Origin: Poa pratensis
Lineage: Eukaryota; Streptophyta; Magnoliopsida; Poales; Poaceae
Reading direction: 5' to 3'
DNA length: 64,000 nucleotides
Assembly (NCBI GenBank): GCA_947311845.1
Contig: CAMZMU010000089.1
Coordinates: forward strand, 23,216,435 to 23,280,434
The position numbers were made by a program, and so were the translations under genes. Numbering within the stretch: position 1 is the first letter of the stretch; each line of letters begins with the position of its first letter. Positions 34,547 to 47,529 of this stretch are shown here, in pieces. The notes below the pieces were generated by a model, which saw only the letters and a list, made by a program, of their open reading frames with translations, ran no database searches and was not told where the DNA came from.

Positions 34547-34915
34547 CAGGGAGTGTCGCTGTCCTTTCCGGAAGCGGTCAATGGGGATGGGGTTCGATCG
34601 GAGCACACTCGTGAAGTCGTCGTATCCATGGCACTTGCAGGGTGGACTTTCGGCGGCGCGTACCATCCATCGTTCCCTCTCCACGCCGGAGTACTGACGT
34701 GAACCCTGGTCGCGCGGCGCCCTGCTCGGTCACCGGCGTCGCGAAATCAACGCACGTACCGCGAGCGGCGGACCCGGTAGCTTGCACGTACGGAAGGCGG
34801 CACCGGGGTATGGGGTGATGCCATGCCAGTTGAGGCAGCATGCAGGTTACTTACGCCGTTGCTCCTGATCGCGTGCGGAGCGGGCAGTTCACTTCTTATC
34901 GCATCGGAGCAAGGT
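34547..34915 (+). repeat. Direct repeat, second copy
   Basis: Second copy of the 33826-34275 unit, in the same order and orientation and about 80 bp shorter. The unit type is unknown. Confidence 0.8.
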
Positions 34916-35049
34916 CCACGTCTACAAGTGGTTCCACTTCCACGTATAATTTTTGAAACTAAATACTGCAGGGGAAGCCCCCCACAGCCTCACTTTATTA
35001 AACCTTCCCCCATATGTACATCAAATTACAGCATATTTACAAAAGAATA

Positions 35050-35700
35050 AAAGAATTAATGTAAGTTGTCAAGCCATATTGACAAGTTAGCAGAAACAGA
35101 ATCCTTCACCCTGTACTTAAGTAGGGTGACTTCATGGAAGAAGAGAGCCTTCCATCCACGGAAAGTTGGTCGGATGTTTTTGAAGATCCAACCATTGCGT
35201 TGCTTCCAAATAGCCCAACAAGTTAGAGTCAAAATTTCTGTGAAACAGGGGCCAGTGAAAGCTTTCCTCGCAAACCCGAGTACTGAACAAGCAATTGAAG
35301 AACAAGTGCCTCCAGTCCTCCTTCAAATGAGCAACACGTAGGACACAATCATGGTTATCAACCACATTCCACTTTCTCCTGAGTAACATATCCTTTGTAA
35401 TCAATCTGTCATGTGTAACAATAGTCAGGCAAAGAATTTATGCTTTGATTGACACTTGCTTCTCCAAATCCAGCAGGATGGTGCATGAGTATCAATATGT
35501 TTGAAGATGTGCCTGTAAAAGTCACTTGGCTTGAATTCTCCTTTGCTAATTGTGCAAATCCATGAATCATTTGTTTCTGGCTCCAGTTGCACATCAAGTA
35601 GCTAATACACAGCTGCTCCAAATCCTCATGAGCTTCCACCGTCAGTGGTAGATAGAAAGAAGCAATCCAGTTTTCGGAGCTCATAAATTCAGAAACTGAT
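35050..35700 (-). pseudogene. LINE ORF2 zf-RVT remnant
   Basis: The minus strand reads APSCWIWRSKCQSKHKFFA, then MLLRRKWNVVDNHDCVLRV, then EDWRHLFFNCLFSTRV, the zf-RVT zinc-binding region of plant LINEs. One zinc-site cysteine appears as arginine (CVLRV). Stops and a frameshift near 35410 break the frame. No poly(A) end is clear. Confidence 0.7.
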
Positions 35701-37032
35701 TGGAGTTTGTCAAGTGCAAACGAGTTCCACGTATAATGATTACTTGCGTATCTAAAAATGTTTTTGGTGAATTTTTAGGTTAAAACTATAAATTTGCATG
35801 AAATCATTTAAATGCACAAAGTAGCTACAAAGGTTGGAAATTAATGAAACTTGGGAATCTTCCATAAAAATGGTCTATAAAAATTTGAGCAATGTTATTT
35901 TGCACCATGTTTTTTGTACTTGCATCATAAAAACCATGTTGACACTCAATGGAATGATTTTTTGTATAGAGAAGTTCAAAACTCTAATTGGCAACATTGT
36001 TGTCATGACAAGATGCACCTCCGTCCACAATTTGGGCACATTATAATTAACTATGCCACATATATGCCCATACGTGATCATTTGACTTGAAAGTTATGAA
36101 TATTCATACAAGATAACCCTTTTGTGAAGTTATGAATATTCATACACGATAACCCTTTTGTGAAGTTTTGTTTGAAATTGTCATATTAAAGTTTGTTATT
36201 TTTACTGACAAACAGTATAAATAAAAGGACTCCATGAGGTATATTGCATTTTTATTTCGCTTCATTTTCTTCCATATTTTTGAAAAGGGATCAAAATAGT
36301 CGGCATGGCTATTTATACCAAGCGTTCAAAACTATCAGCGGCTCCTCTATAATGACTACTTGTGTACTTAAAATGATTTTGGTTAATGTTTAGGGCCAAG
36401 TTATAACACACTAAAATTCAGTTTTTAAATTACTTTCGCTAAATTGTCATGAAATCATTTAAATGTGCAAATGAAACTGAAATGATTGAAAATTCATAAA
36501 AATGGAAATTGTCATCAAATATGGGTCTACTTTGTCCGAAAATTGAAGTTGTGTCACTTTGCACCATATTTTTGGCACATGACTAAAAAACCATTTTGGC
36601 ACTAAAAATGAATTTATCATGTGATAATGGTTGGAACTTTTTTTGCGCTATTGAAAAGTAAAATTCAAAAGTTTAGGCTTTAGAATCCAAATATATGCGC
36701 ATAATCGCATACAATTTTATTTTGATTGTTTGCCTTGTGTTTTTTTCCAAAGAATACTCGATAAATCTGAATATGCCGACTACTTTTTGCTTTTGCCGCG
36801 CAACACTTGTCAAACCGCTTAATATACGACGTGTGTATTTTTTCCAGAGTATTCATGGATGGCACTCCGGCAACGTCACCTGTTCTACTAGTGACCTTTT
36901 TCTCAATGAGCTAGAATATCACGTTAGAACAAACAAATTTGTTCAAGTGTCAATTACAAAAAAAAAGACAATTTTCGATTTCAATTAGTGCATTAGATTT
37001 GGTGTGTGAAAATAAGGAATTTGTATCATTTT
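35701..37032. repeat. AT-rich stretch with internal duplications
   Basis: No gene is seen. A 36-bp unit (GTTATGAATATTCATACA..AACCCTTTTGTGAA) is repeated in tandem at about 36095-36165. The sequence from about 35730 recurs loosely from about 36350 (TGATTACTTG.GTA.., GAAATCATTTAAATG, TTTGCACCAT.TTTTT). This may be the interior of a DNA transposon, but no ends were found. Confidence 0.45.
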
Positions 37033-37696
37033 TTCTGGGTTTTGCTACAGAAGCCATACTGTAGAACCAGTATTTTCTGCATGTATACTAGTAGCAGTCA
37101 GCAGTAGGCAGAGTTGGAATGTGTATTTCAGTTCCCCATCAGCCTGCAATGATGCCGAAATAACACGACCAAGACAAGATGGCTGCAAGTCAGCAATAAA
37201 CCGCTGCGACGTGCAGCGAGGAAACAGGTCCTCCATCATGTGTAGTAAAAACTTGCTCGTCAAACCAGGACCACTGCGTCGTCCACTGTCTTCTCCGAGC
37301 CTAGCAATGAAGCTAGCCTGCCGCAGGCTACAGTTATCTACTGCATGCGCCGCGGGAAAAAAAAGGGCCTTTCCATGGCTGCCGCCCTGCCGGCCGGTCG
37401 CAACACAAGGTCGTTCCGTTCCGATCGGCGCGTCATTGCTCGTCTCTCCTCCCATTCCCGCTATAAAACAGGCGTATGTAGTCCAGCCATTGGAGAGCTC
37501 ACATTCCATTCTGTTAGCTATCTCCACTAGCTCAAGCTTCTCTTCTTCTCCACCTCATTCTGTCTCTGCCTGCCCCCAGCTCAAGCTTCTCTTCTTCTCC
37601 ACTACCTGAACTACTAAACTGACCCCAGCAAGCTTGCTTCCTTCTTCTCCACCCCGTTCTGTCTCCGCCTGCCCCTGTGCTGTTCGTGTGAACCGA
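37033..37696 (+). promoter_or_regulatory. Upstream region and leader of NOI copy A
   Basis: The uninterrupted form of the NOI 5' region. A TATA box (CCGCTATAAAACAGG, TATAAAA at 37462-37468) lies about 230 bases before the start codon. The leader contains two copies of a CTCAAGCTTCTCTTCTTCTCC unit. The same sequence is found, inverted, at 26956-27221 plus 29513-29537 plus 31401-31740, where two transposons have split it. Confidence 0.75.
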
Positions 37697-38223
37697 ATGG
37701 AGGTAGGTGTGTATGTCTGTGTGAGTGAACCGAGGAATCATCCATGGAAGATTCGGGACATGGTTTAACTCTTTTGCTTGTGGTTTTGGTTCCGCAGAAG
37801 GCGATGAGGAGGCGTCAGGTGCCGGCGTTCGGGGAGTGGAACTACTGCTACCACCCCTACGACGAGCCGCCCGCCGCCGAGTGCTACGTCCCGGAGCCGG
37901 AGGCCTGCAGCGACGTGTGGTTCAGGTACTCGCCGCCTCCACGCAAGCCGACGCCCAAGAAGATGAGGCGGCTGGAGGGCGATGCAGCTCGTGGGGAGAA
38001 GGGAAGCGGCCGGCGCGGGACTAGGGCGTCGGAGGCTGCTGGCGGCATGGCGCGCGCCACCGCGATCAGGGGCAGATCAGGCGCCTCCGTGTCCAGGGTG
38101 GTGCGGCCAGTCGACGAGGACCTGTACCAGGTGCCCCCGCCTGAGCTCATCGCCCACCGTCCGAGGCGGAACAGGAGGAGCCTGCTGATGGGATGCCTCG
38201 GCCTCAACTCATGCGTCGCCTGA
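37697..38223 (+). CDS. NOI/RIN4-like protein, intact (copy A)
   Basis: Encodes a 143-aa RIN4/NOI-type protein. Exon 1 is only ATG GAG (37697-37702), followed by a 95-bp intron (GTAGGT..CCGCAG) and exon 2 at 37798-38223 starting KAMRRRQVPAFGEWNYCYHP. Residues 10-16 are the VPAFGEW motif, the signature of NOI proteins and the AvrRpt2 cleavage consensus. Residues around 106-119 read PVDEDLYQVPPPEL. The end RRSLLMGCLGLNSCVA carries a basic patch and Cys135/Cys141, consistent with lipid anchoring at the plasma membrane (inferred). Copy B at 26.4 kb is the same length and nearly the same sequence on the opposite strand. This copy has the only undisturbed promoter of the full-length pair, so it is the likeliest expressed member. 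Confidence 0.85.
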
Positions 38224-38479
38224 TGCTGCTGCTGTGCGCACGTTCCTGAGTAGTAGATTTATTTCCCGCTCGAATGCTGGTTCTTGCTATGTGTGTTTTG
38301 TGATCTTTCGGGGTGAGTAGCTACTGATCACCTGTAATGCTTTCGGTCGAGCCGTTTATTTTCACAGTAATTTGTACTCGGATCAGCTGGTCTCCTGTAA
38401 TAGACTAAGACCAACATGTGCGTTTAGGTTGTTCGGGACAAGCAAATTATGGCTCTTTTTTGTTGTTGTTTAAAGTGAA

Positions 38480-38870
38480 ATTAGTACGTACAAAGTCTCA
38501 TGCAATGCAGCTCTGCTGCCGCTGCTGCTGTACATAGATAAAGAGAGATAAGTAAATGAGGAGCTGCAAATGCATGGAACTGCATGCCACGCAGAACGGC
38601 AGTCTGCAAGGTATCATAAATCCCTATCAAGAAAAACACTATAGATAGGACGGCACGCGCACGTCCTCGTCCAAGTCCGGCCAGTGTGCCATGCCATACA
38701 TAGCTAAGTATAAAGAGAAAACCAGAAGGTTTCCTCCTCCAAACACCAAAATACAAACACCAAATTATATATGGATGATAACTGATCTGTAAATACAAAT
38801 ACCAAAATACAAACACCTAACTTTCGAGACGGAAATAGACAGTAGCTTGGGTCAATATGGAGCTCTAGTG
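38480..38870 (+). repeat. 3' flank of NOI copy A
   Basis: Inverted match to 33330-33760 and partly to 26100-26330, marking how far the duplicated NOI block extends downstream of the gene. Confidence 0.7.
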
Positions 38871-39240
38871 TCGAGAATGGAGAGCGCTAATGCCAATTTC
38901 GCAATGGTGTTTGTGATAAAGACAACTCCAACGGGTCGACGTAAACGGATACGAATTTTGTCCTTTTTATCCGATTGGGTCGGCAAACGGACAGACGTCC
39001 GGCCCATGTCCGCCCTTCCTGACCATTGCACCCAATCGACGCATTGAGTCCGCACGGCCAAGGTTTTGATCTCTTTTTTTTGACTCGGATGTTCCATACA
39101 ACATAATTTTTAAGCAAACAATACAAATAAAACAATCCAAATAGTTTAGAAAATAGTTATTACAATCCAAATAGTTCACCGGATAAGACAAATTGTTCCA
39201 CGAATAGTTTTACAAACCAAATAAATAATAAAATGTAGCA

Positions 39241-39508
39241 AATGTAATTATTAGTTCCCGTAGTGTTGCCACACATGCTCCGCCAAATCATTTTGGAGTT
39301 GAATATGACTCTCTTTCTCACGAATGTCACGGTGGAAGTTCAGGAACTGAGCAAAAGATAACACTCCCTGTGGCTCAACCAACTCACCCTAAAAATGCCA
39401 TCCCTGATCATAGATAGTGTCATCGCACTCATCCTCCACGATCATGTTGTGCATGATCACACAAACTGTCATGACCTCCCACATGGTCTCCTTTCTCCAT
39501 GTTCTAGC
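39241..39508 (-). pseudogene. Harbinger (plant transposon protein) C-terminal fragment
   Basis: The minus strand encodes a degenerate form of the end of the transposase seen complete at 52590-53883, including a counterpart of MWEVMTACVIMHNMI..EDE. It is cut by the LTR insertion at 39509. The part beyond it at 46007-46180 matches the preceding residues (counterparts of ..[14 protein letters not shown].. and ..ERAFGVLQ..). Stops are present. Confidence 0.65.
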
Positions 39509-40393
39509 TGAAGGGGATCGTATGCAGAAAACAAAAAAATTCCAGACAACGATAACCTTAAACTAGCCAGAATCTATTACTATGCAGATATACCGTAACG
39601 GAGGAGATCGATGCACATACCCTTGTAGACGGATAAGCGGGGATTACTCTCCCGCACAGGCGTTGTCGATGAAGCCGACGTAGCCGACCTCAAGGTCGTG
39701 AAGACGAACTCCTCCAAGTGCCGCACGTGAGGCACCTAGTAGCTCTACGCACGTATGGTGTAGACGACGACCTCCGGGCTCCGATCCAGCAAAGCAGCGG
39801 AAGCAGAAGACTTGTACCGAAGAAAACCAGCAGCACGGCGGTGTGCATATGGTGGAGAAAACCTCAACCCGTGCGCAGCTCCAATTACGGAGTCACGTTT
39901 AAACGGATGAGAGAGAGAATTGGGTGAATTTCCAAGGCATGGGGGGCACCTCCTTATATAGGTGGAGGGAGGCTGCCAACCTTGTTGGACGGGCGGTGTG
40001 GGACTAAATCCCACACCAGCCGCACCAGCATGGTGCGCCGGCCTAGCTGGGCCCCATGTGGCCCACCCGGCCACCTCCTTGGTGCGCCTCCCTTTGGGGG
40101 GGGGGGGGGGGGAGAATTTCCCCTTTATGGGCCTTCTCTTCCGGGAGTTGGCCCATTTAAGGTTGGGCTGCCTTTAAATTCGAATTAAATTAAAATAAAA
40201 TATATGTAATCATTAATTACATTAATTAATATTAAATACATATTATTTAATTTATTCTGGCTCCGAAAATCATTTCGTCGCCCTCCGAACTCCATCGGAT
40301 ATGTCCTGGAACGTTTCCGATGCTCTCCTCTATTTTCTCTTATGCGTCCAATCTAATATAAACGTCGCCTACCCTTAAGTGTGCCACCCTATA

Positions 40394-43300
40394 TGTTGGT
40401 TTCTTTAAGACTTACTGGTCATTATGAGAGAGGGAGACACGGTTTCATATATCTCAGTAATATTAAGTCTCCTCTATTTATGTTGAAAGTTTTGAAGTTG
40501 CACTTGTTTTGCCTTCCTATGCTAGTCACTTTTTATTTGTTTTCTTACAAGGCTCCTATGCATAGAAAGAGTGTTAGATTTAAACATGTTTTATATATGC
40601 CTCTTGATTCTCTCTTTTATGTTTCAACTCTCATCTTTATGTGAGCATCATAAAAATCACTATGCCTAGCTAAAAGGCGTTAAAGAAAAGCGCTTATGGG
40701 AGGCAACCCATTATTTTTATTTCTGCAATTTTTCTTTTATTTGAGTCAAGGTGTTTGTTTACTTCTGTAGCAACTCCTTTGTATCTTTACTTTTTCGCAT
40801 TGTTGTGCCAAGAAGAGTCTCTAATGATAAGATGATGCTAGATTTGGATTTTTGCGCAGGAACAGATTTTTGCTGTTCACCGTTTCGTTCTTATAAAATT
40901 GCCAGAAAATTGAAAAAATCTGCAAATTTTTATGCGTGATCCTCAGATATGTACGCATCTTTCGTTAGTTTTGAGTTTTTCGATCTGAGCAGCGTAAGTG
41001 CCTCGAAAAAATTCGTATTTACGGACTGTTCTGTTTTAGACAGATTCTGTCTTTTATTTTGCATTCTCTCTTTTACTAGTGTTGAGTGGAATTCTTTTTT
41101 GGGTGGAAGAGCTTCACATAACATCATTGGCAGTAGCTAATGTTTAAAAAGTAATGGTCATGTTTGTGCCCTTATAGAACATGTGAGTTTTTGATTGTGC
41201 ACTAACCCTCTAATGAGAATTACTCTGAGTTTGGTGTGGCGGAAGTTTTCAAGGGTCAAGAAAGGAGGATGATGTAATGTGATCAAGAAGAGTGAAGGAG
41301 GATGATAATGTGATCAAGAAGAGTGAAGAGCTTAAGCTTGGGGATGCTCCCATGGATCACCCCAGCATATTTCAAGAAGACTCAAGCGTCTAAGCTTGGG
41401 GATGCCCAAGGCATCCCCTTCTTCATCAACAACTTATCAGGTCATCTCTAGTGAAACTATATTTTAATTCTTTCACATCATATGTGCTTTACTTGGAGCG
41501 TCTGTGTGCTTTTATTTTCATTGTTATTTTATTTTCTGAGATCAACTTGTTGGATCCTAGCAATCTTGTTTGGGAGAGAGACACGCTCCGCTTTTTCATT
41601 GAATACTCCTATTCTTCACTTATACTTGTTGAGTATTCTTGTCTAGCTACTGCTATGCTTTTAGCTCCTGTTTTTCATGCATCTCTTGTTCAGAGCTGTT
41701 AGTTCTTTTAAGAAAGTACTCTCTTGCTTCACTTATAATTGTTTGGAGAGTTTGTGTTGAAATAAATTGATTGGTGTTTGGTTGGAACAGAAAATGTTGC
41801 ATGTGGTAGATGGTATAATGGAAAAGCTTACATATTCTTGTAGATCACTGTCTTGGATAATTTGATACTTGTCAATTGTTTTGAGTTATCAAGTAGTTCA
41901 TGTTTAAGCTTTTGTATCATGTGGTTAAAACCTATTAGTGAAGAACTACCGTAAAGCTTGTTGAAATTTGGTTTGCATGATTGGTATCTCTAAGGTCTAG
42001 ATATTTTCTAGTAAAAGGGTTTGGTTAACAAGGAAGACAGTGTAGAGTCTTATAATGCTTGCAATATGTTTTCATATGAGTCTTGTTGTCGGTTGATATC
42101 CTGTGTTTGCTTCAAATAACCTTGCTAGCCTAAACTCTGTACTGAGAGGGAATGCTTCTCGTGCATCCAAAACCTTGAGCCAAAATCCATGCCATTTGTG
42201 TCCACCATAACTACCTATATGTGGTATTTCCTTGCCACTCCAAGTAAATTTTTCATGTGCTACCTTTAAACTATTCAAAACTTTATTACTCCTTTTTGTG
42301 TCAATGTTTACCAAGCTCATGAGGACGGGGTGGATGTCTTTATGTCACTGTCAAACAGACTTTACCACCGGACTAGCGGCATATACATCCGCTTATCCAT
42401 TAATTTTGCAAAAAGAGCTGGCAAATGGGGTGCCCAGTCCCAATTAATTACAACTTTAACCGCTTAATTCTCTTCACATTTTTGCCCTGATTTATCAGTC
42501 AAGCAATGACAAACAGTGAAATATCTGCATGTGTAAACAAAAGAGAAAGAGGGATGATCTGCCTTGCTGGTAGAAATAACGTCCTTCATGGGAGCCGCTC
42601 TTAAAAGTCTGGTTGGCAGGGGTCATATTGTACTTTCCATTTTCTGATTCGTTGACAATTAACAAACACCCTCAAAACTTATTTTTACTCTCTATATGAT
42701 TTCAAAAACTTAAAAAGCTCTAGCACATGATTTAATCCCTGCTTCCCTCTGCGAAGGGCCTTTCTTTTACTTTTATGTTGAGTCAGTTTTCCTACTTCTT
42801 TCTATCTCAGAAGCAAACACTAGTGTCAACTTTGGTGCAACAATTTTTATATGCTAGTATATTGTACTTATTATATTGCTTTGTGTTGACAAATATCCAT
42901 GAGATATAATGTTGAAAGTTGAAAGCAATTGCTGAAACTTAAATCTTCCTTTGTGTTGGTTAAATACCTTTTACTTAGAATCTATTGCTTTATGAGTTAA
43001 CTCTTATGCAAAACTTTTGATGCTTGTCTCGAAAGTACTATTCATGAAAAGTTTTTGCTTATATGATTCAGTTGTTTGCTCATTATCTATTTGTTAGCAA
43101 ACTATAGACCATTGACCTGGATCACTTCATTCATAACATGTGCTTTACAATACTATTTGATCAAGATTATGATGGTAGCATGTCACCTCAGAAATTATTT
43201 TGTTTTTATCGTTTTACCTACTCGAGGACGAGTAGAACTAAGCTTGGGGATGCTTGATACGTCTCAAACGTATCTATAATTTCTGATGTTCCATGTTGAT

Positions 43301-44823
43301 ATTATACCAATTGTTACATGTTTTATATACACTTCATAGCATTTTTATGCATTTTCTGGGACTAACCTATTAACAAGATGCCACAGTGCCAGTTCCTGTT
43401 TTCTGCTGTTTTTGTATTCCAGAAAAGCTGTTCTGGAAATATTCTCGGAATTGGACGAAACTTGGACAGAACCTCTATTTTCCGACACGTACACGGAGTC
43501 CAAAGGAGAGACGGAGGCGACCGACGAGGCAGCCACCAGGGGCCGGCGGGCCCCACCTCCTGCCGCGCCGGGGGTGGGTGACCCCTCGGGTGCCTCCAGA
43601 CGCCGCCCTTTCGCCTATATAATGCCTTCGTCCAGAAAACCCTAAATACCCGAGCCTCCATCCACGAAAAGTTCCGTAGCCGCCGCCGTCGTCAACCCTA
43701 GTTCGGGAGGGTTCTGAAGCTCTTCCCGGCACCCTGCCGGAGAGGGGAATCATCACCGGAGGGCTCTACATCACCATGCCTGCCTCCGGAGTGATGCGTG
43801 AGTAGTTCATCCTTGGACTACGGGTCCATAGCAGTAGCTAGATGGTTGTCTCTCCTCCTTGTGCTATCATGTTTAGATCTTGTGAGCTGCCTATCATGAT
43901 CAAGATCATCTTATTGTAATGCTACATGTTGTGTTTGCTGGGATCCGATGAATATTGATACTATGATCAAGTTGATTATCAATCTATCTTATATGTTATT
44001 TATGATCTTGCATGCTTTCCGTTACTAGTAGATGCTTTGGCCAAGTAGATGCTTGTAACTCCAAGAGGGAGTATTTATGCTAGATAGTGGGTTCATGCCT
44101 CCGGTAATCTGGGCGAGTGACAGCAACGTCTAAGGTTGTGGATGTGCTGTTGCCACTAGGGGTAAAAAAGCAATGCTTTGTCTAAGGATAATTGTATTGT
44201 TTACATTATGCACATTACTTAATGCAATAATCTGTTGCTTGCAACTTAATACCAACGGGGAACACGGATGTCAACCTGAAGGTGGATTATTAGTCATAGT
44301 AGATGTTGTTATAACTTGTCATCTTTGTTGTAATGCCCAATTGAATATCATAGTAGTCATCTTGTCATATATATGCATTGTCATGCGCTCTCTATTCATC
44401 AATTGCCCAGCTGTAATTTGTTTACCCAGCATGTTAGTTATCTTTTATGGAGAGACACCACTAGTGAACTGTGGACCCCGGTCCATTCTTTTACACTGAT
44501 AATACAACCAACTGCAATCATTGTTCCTTTTCATTCTCTGCAATTAAACATTATTTCCACACCATACGTTTAATCCTTTGTTTACAGCAAGCCGGTGAGA
44601 TTGACAACCTCACTGTTTCGTTGGGGCAAAGTAGTTTGATTGTGTTGTGTGCAGGTTCCACGTTGGTGATCGAGTAAACGGCGCCACCAACAACCTTCAG
44701 AGGTGCCTTTTACTCCTACTGGATCTGACAACCTTGGTATCTTACTGAGGGAAAACTTGCTGCTGCACTGCTTCATACCTTCCTCTTGGGGTCTCCCAAC
44801 GAACGTGTGCTTTCACGTCATCA
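40394..44823 (+). mobile_element. 3' part of a Gypsy-like LTR retrotransposon
   Basis: This contains a non-coding region downstream of pol (AAAGCGCTTATGGGAGGCAA, repeated GAGTGAAG and AAGCTTGGGGATGC words), a polypurine-type ..AGCTTGGGGATGCT, and then one LTR. The 5' LTR, gag and pol are absent. The left limit coincides with the truncation of the Copia LTR, suggesting a deletion that removed the 5' part of this element along with Copia sequence. Confidence 0.7.
43255..44823 (+). mobile_element. Gypsy-like LTR
   Basis: It starts TGATACGTCTCAAACGTATC and ends CACGTCATCA (TG..CA), 1569 bp. The start is one often seen in Triticeae Gypsy LTRs, by recall. It contains a CTATATAATGCC TATA-like stretch near 43615. 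The Copia LTR sequence resumes directly after position 44823. Confidence 0.7.
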
Positions 44824-46273
44824 CATTGCTGGACGGGCGGTGTGGGACTAAATCCCACACCAGCCGCACCAGCATGGTGCGCCGGCCTAGCTGGGCCCCA
44901 TGTGGCCCCCCGGCCACCTCCTTGGTGCGCCTCCCTTTGGGGGGGGGGGGAATTCCCCCCTTTATGGGCCATCTCTTCCGGGAGTTGGCCCATTTAAGGT
45001 TGGGCTGCCTTTAAATTCGAATTAAATTAAAATAAAATATATTTAATCATTAATTACATTAATTAATATTAAATACATATTATCTAATTTATTCCGGCTC
45101 CAAAAACCATTTCGTCGCCTTCCAAACTCCATCGGATATGTCCCGGAACGTTTCCGGTGCTCTCCTCTATTTTCTCTTCTGCGTCCAATCTAATATAAAC
45201 GTTGCCTACCCTTAAGTGTGCCACCCTACGGTTCGGGATCACTCCAGACATGATCGAGACCCGCTCTCCGATCAATGACTAACAGCGGGGTCTGGAAACC
45301 CATGATAGCCCCAGTGCGTCCACGAATATCTTTGTCGTTTGAACCTTAGACGACAAGTATCAAACCTTTTGCCTGGCGATACTTAGTCTTGTCCGAGACT
45401 CGATCTCAGGCATCATGATACCTAGCTCGATCTCATTACCGACAATACTATCTTTACTCGTCTGTGATATTATATCCCCGTGACCTTGTCACATGCTTGC
45501 AAGCTCATTGATGCAATCTCACCTAGTGGGCACAGAGTATCTATCCTGCTATACGGATTGGCCAATCCCGCTCTTGATCATACGCCTCAACATATTTCTT
45601 TCGGATACACGAGAGGGACACCTTTATTGTCACCCTATATAAGGAGTGACATTTGATGCAATTGAAGTACCTTCCAGAAATAGCAATTAAATATGATCAC
45701 ACGGTCGAAGGCGTAAGTACTACGTCCTATATATATTGGGTGTGCGTCCATCATGTCATTCACCTAATGACATGATTCCATTATCAATTGACTTTCATGT
45801 CAATGATCAGGAAACCTTGATCATCAGTTGATCTCAATGGACTAGTAAAGAGGCTACTAGGAACCTGGTTGTTTACATACCACACGTGTATCAATGTTTC
45901 CGCTTAATACGGTTATAGCATGGTATAAAACGTATTATGAACAATCGAGATATGACATATAAAATATCTTTATTAATTGCCTCTAAGGCATATCTCCTTC
46001 ACTAGCAGGGTGTCAAGCAATAGCCCATCGTGATTGGAGAGCACCGAAAGCACGCTCCACATATTTCTAGCACTCTCTAGTTTTTTGGAAAAAAATATTC
46101 TTATTCTCATTATTTGGATTGGAGATTGTCTTCACAAATGTAGTCCATTGAGTTAGATGCCATCAGCTAGATAGTAGAACATTGATCTCACAGGCCATTG
46201 ATCTCAGCTATACGTGTGGCCATTGATCGCACAGGTAGAAGCCATCAGCTAGATAGTAGAACATTGTAATGTA

Positions 46274-46396
46274 CTCCCTCCGTTCTAAATTAGATGACTT
46301 CCATAAGTATAAAAGTGGATATATCTATACTTGTAACATGTCTAGATATATCCACATTTGGATAAATGGAAGTCATCTGATTTGAAACGGAGGGAG
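46274..46396. mobile_element. Stowaway MITE
   Basis: CTCCCTCCGTTCTAAATTAG and its inverse, flanked by TA at 46272-46273 and 46397-46398. It is 123 bp, mostly palindromic, and related to the one at 3761. Confidence 0.92.
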
Positions 46397-46398
46397 TA

Positions 46399-47529
46399 CA
46401 TCAAAAGACCACGTCACACCCGGAGTCATTTCTAAAATTTACCTAAAACTAGCAAAACGCACATATGTCGCGAGGGTTTAAATAAAATCAAACATTTTAG
46501 GTTTGAAGTAAACTCTTATTTCTGAACATTCTTAGGTTTCAAAAATAAATCAAATAGGTTTCAAAAAAAGATAAGTATGAAATAAAAAACAATTTTTGCG
46601 GCACTTAGGTAGTTTTTACTCAACTATATTTATATTCTTTTGTCTAGTGAATTCAACGATGTGATCTTGTGGCTATCGGTACGTCGCGAACCTGATACTA
46701 TTGTAATGGTTATTTTTCAGGCTTATGAGTCTTTTGCTAATTTTGATATCCCAAACGATTGAGTCGATCAGACCATTTAGGATGAGCCATATGCTTTACA
46801 ATTTTCACAAACAGTTGGACATAAGTTGTCATATGTTCAGTTAATAAGTAGAGTATTATGAATGTTTATCAAAAATTCAGAATAGAAGTCCACATTTAAC
46901 ATGTTTTATTAAAGCATCTCCATTTTGAAATAGTTGTGTGCATCGCTCGATGCAGAAAATGGTATCTTATCCCCATTTCAAAAAAATAAGGCATCTCCAG
47001 CCGTACTTCTGAACCCACCCCCAATGGCCTAAAAGCCGCCACACTCCAAAGAAAAGAGAAAAAAAGTGCTCAAAATGTTGGACAAGATATATTTATCATT
47101 AATTTTTCTAACTGTAAGTGCTATGATATTGTAACATAGCACCATCATGTCTCTTTTTATTAACTATTGTGCCAAATGAGCTATTTTTTTCTCACCATTG
47201 TTTTTGCGTCATAAAGGTCTATTGAACAAGTATAATTTATAGGTCGCTAGGTATACATATCCTCACTACATATTAGTTTTTTCTACATACACTTTGCTCA
47301 AATTATGAGGGTGTTTCTCTTGCATGTATTTTGATTCAAGATTGTTATTTCATTATCACTAAAAAGGGAGCATTTTTCATCGTAATTAGTGTCATTTTTT
47401 TAATTCTTTGCCTACATGGACTGAATGTTACTAGATATATGTTACACCCAGTATCAGGTCATCACCAATAATTTGTTATTTACGTTGTTGGTGAAAAATA
47501 GTCATGTCATTAACCAATAACTCAATTTT
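46399..47529. other. AT-rich intergenic stretch
   Basis: No open frame of note and no recognised element. Confidence 0.4.

Larger units (their letters stand above)
39509..46001 (-). mobile_element. Copia element reduced to two partial LTRs
   Basis: The outer ends are TGAAGGAGATATGCCTTAGA (at 46001, minus strand) and ..GATCCCCTTCA (at 39509), flanked by CTAGC on both sides (39504-39508 and 46002-46006). The left LTR part is 39509 to about 40393 and the right is 44824-46001. They overlap in content: about 400 bp (39985-40393 and 44828-45230) is present in both with few differences. This implies two LTR copies, each truncated, with internal sequence replaced by Gypsy sequence. It is distantly related to the solo LTR at 15-16.8 kb. 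Confidence 0.78.
38917..46270 (-). mobile_element. Harbinger remnant 3, split by a Copia insertion
   Basis: Transposase-like sequence on the minus strand at 39241-39508 continues at 46002-46180, on the other side of the LTR element. The CTCCAAC..GG..AAACGGATACG start near 38920 resembles PIF/Harbinger ends of the 52 kb type, but no matching right end is left. The right part contains a repeated CCATCAGCTAGATAGTAGAACATTG and stops at the Stowaway at 46274. Limits are approximate. Confidence 0.6.

Noticed and set aside
40394..43254. Gypsy gag-pol coding region
   Set aside because: Only the non-coding part downstream of pol is present; no protease, RT or integrase motif is seen.
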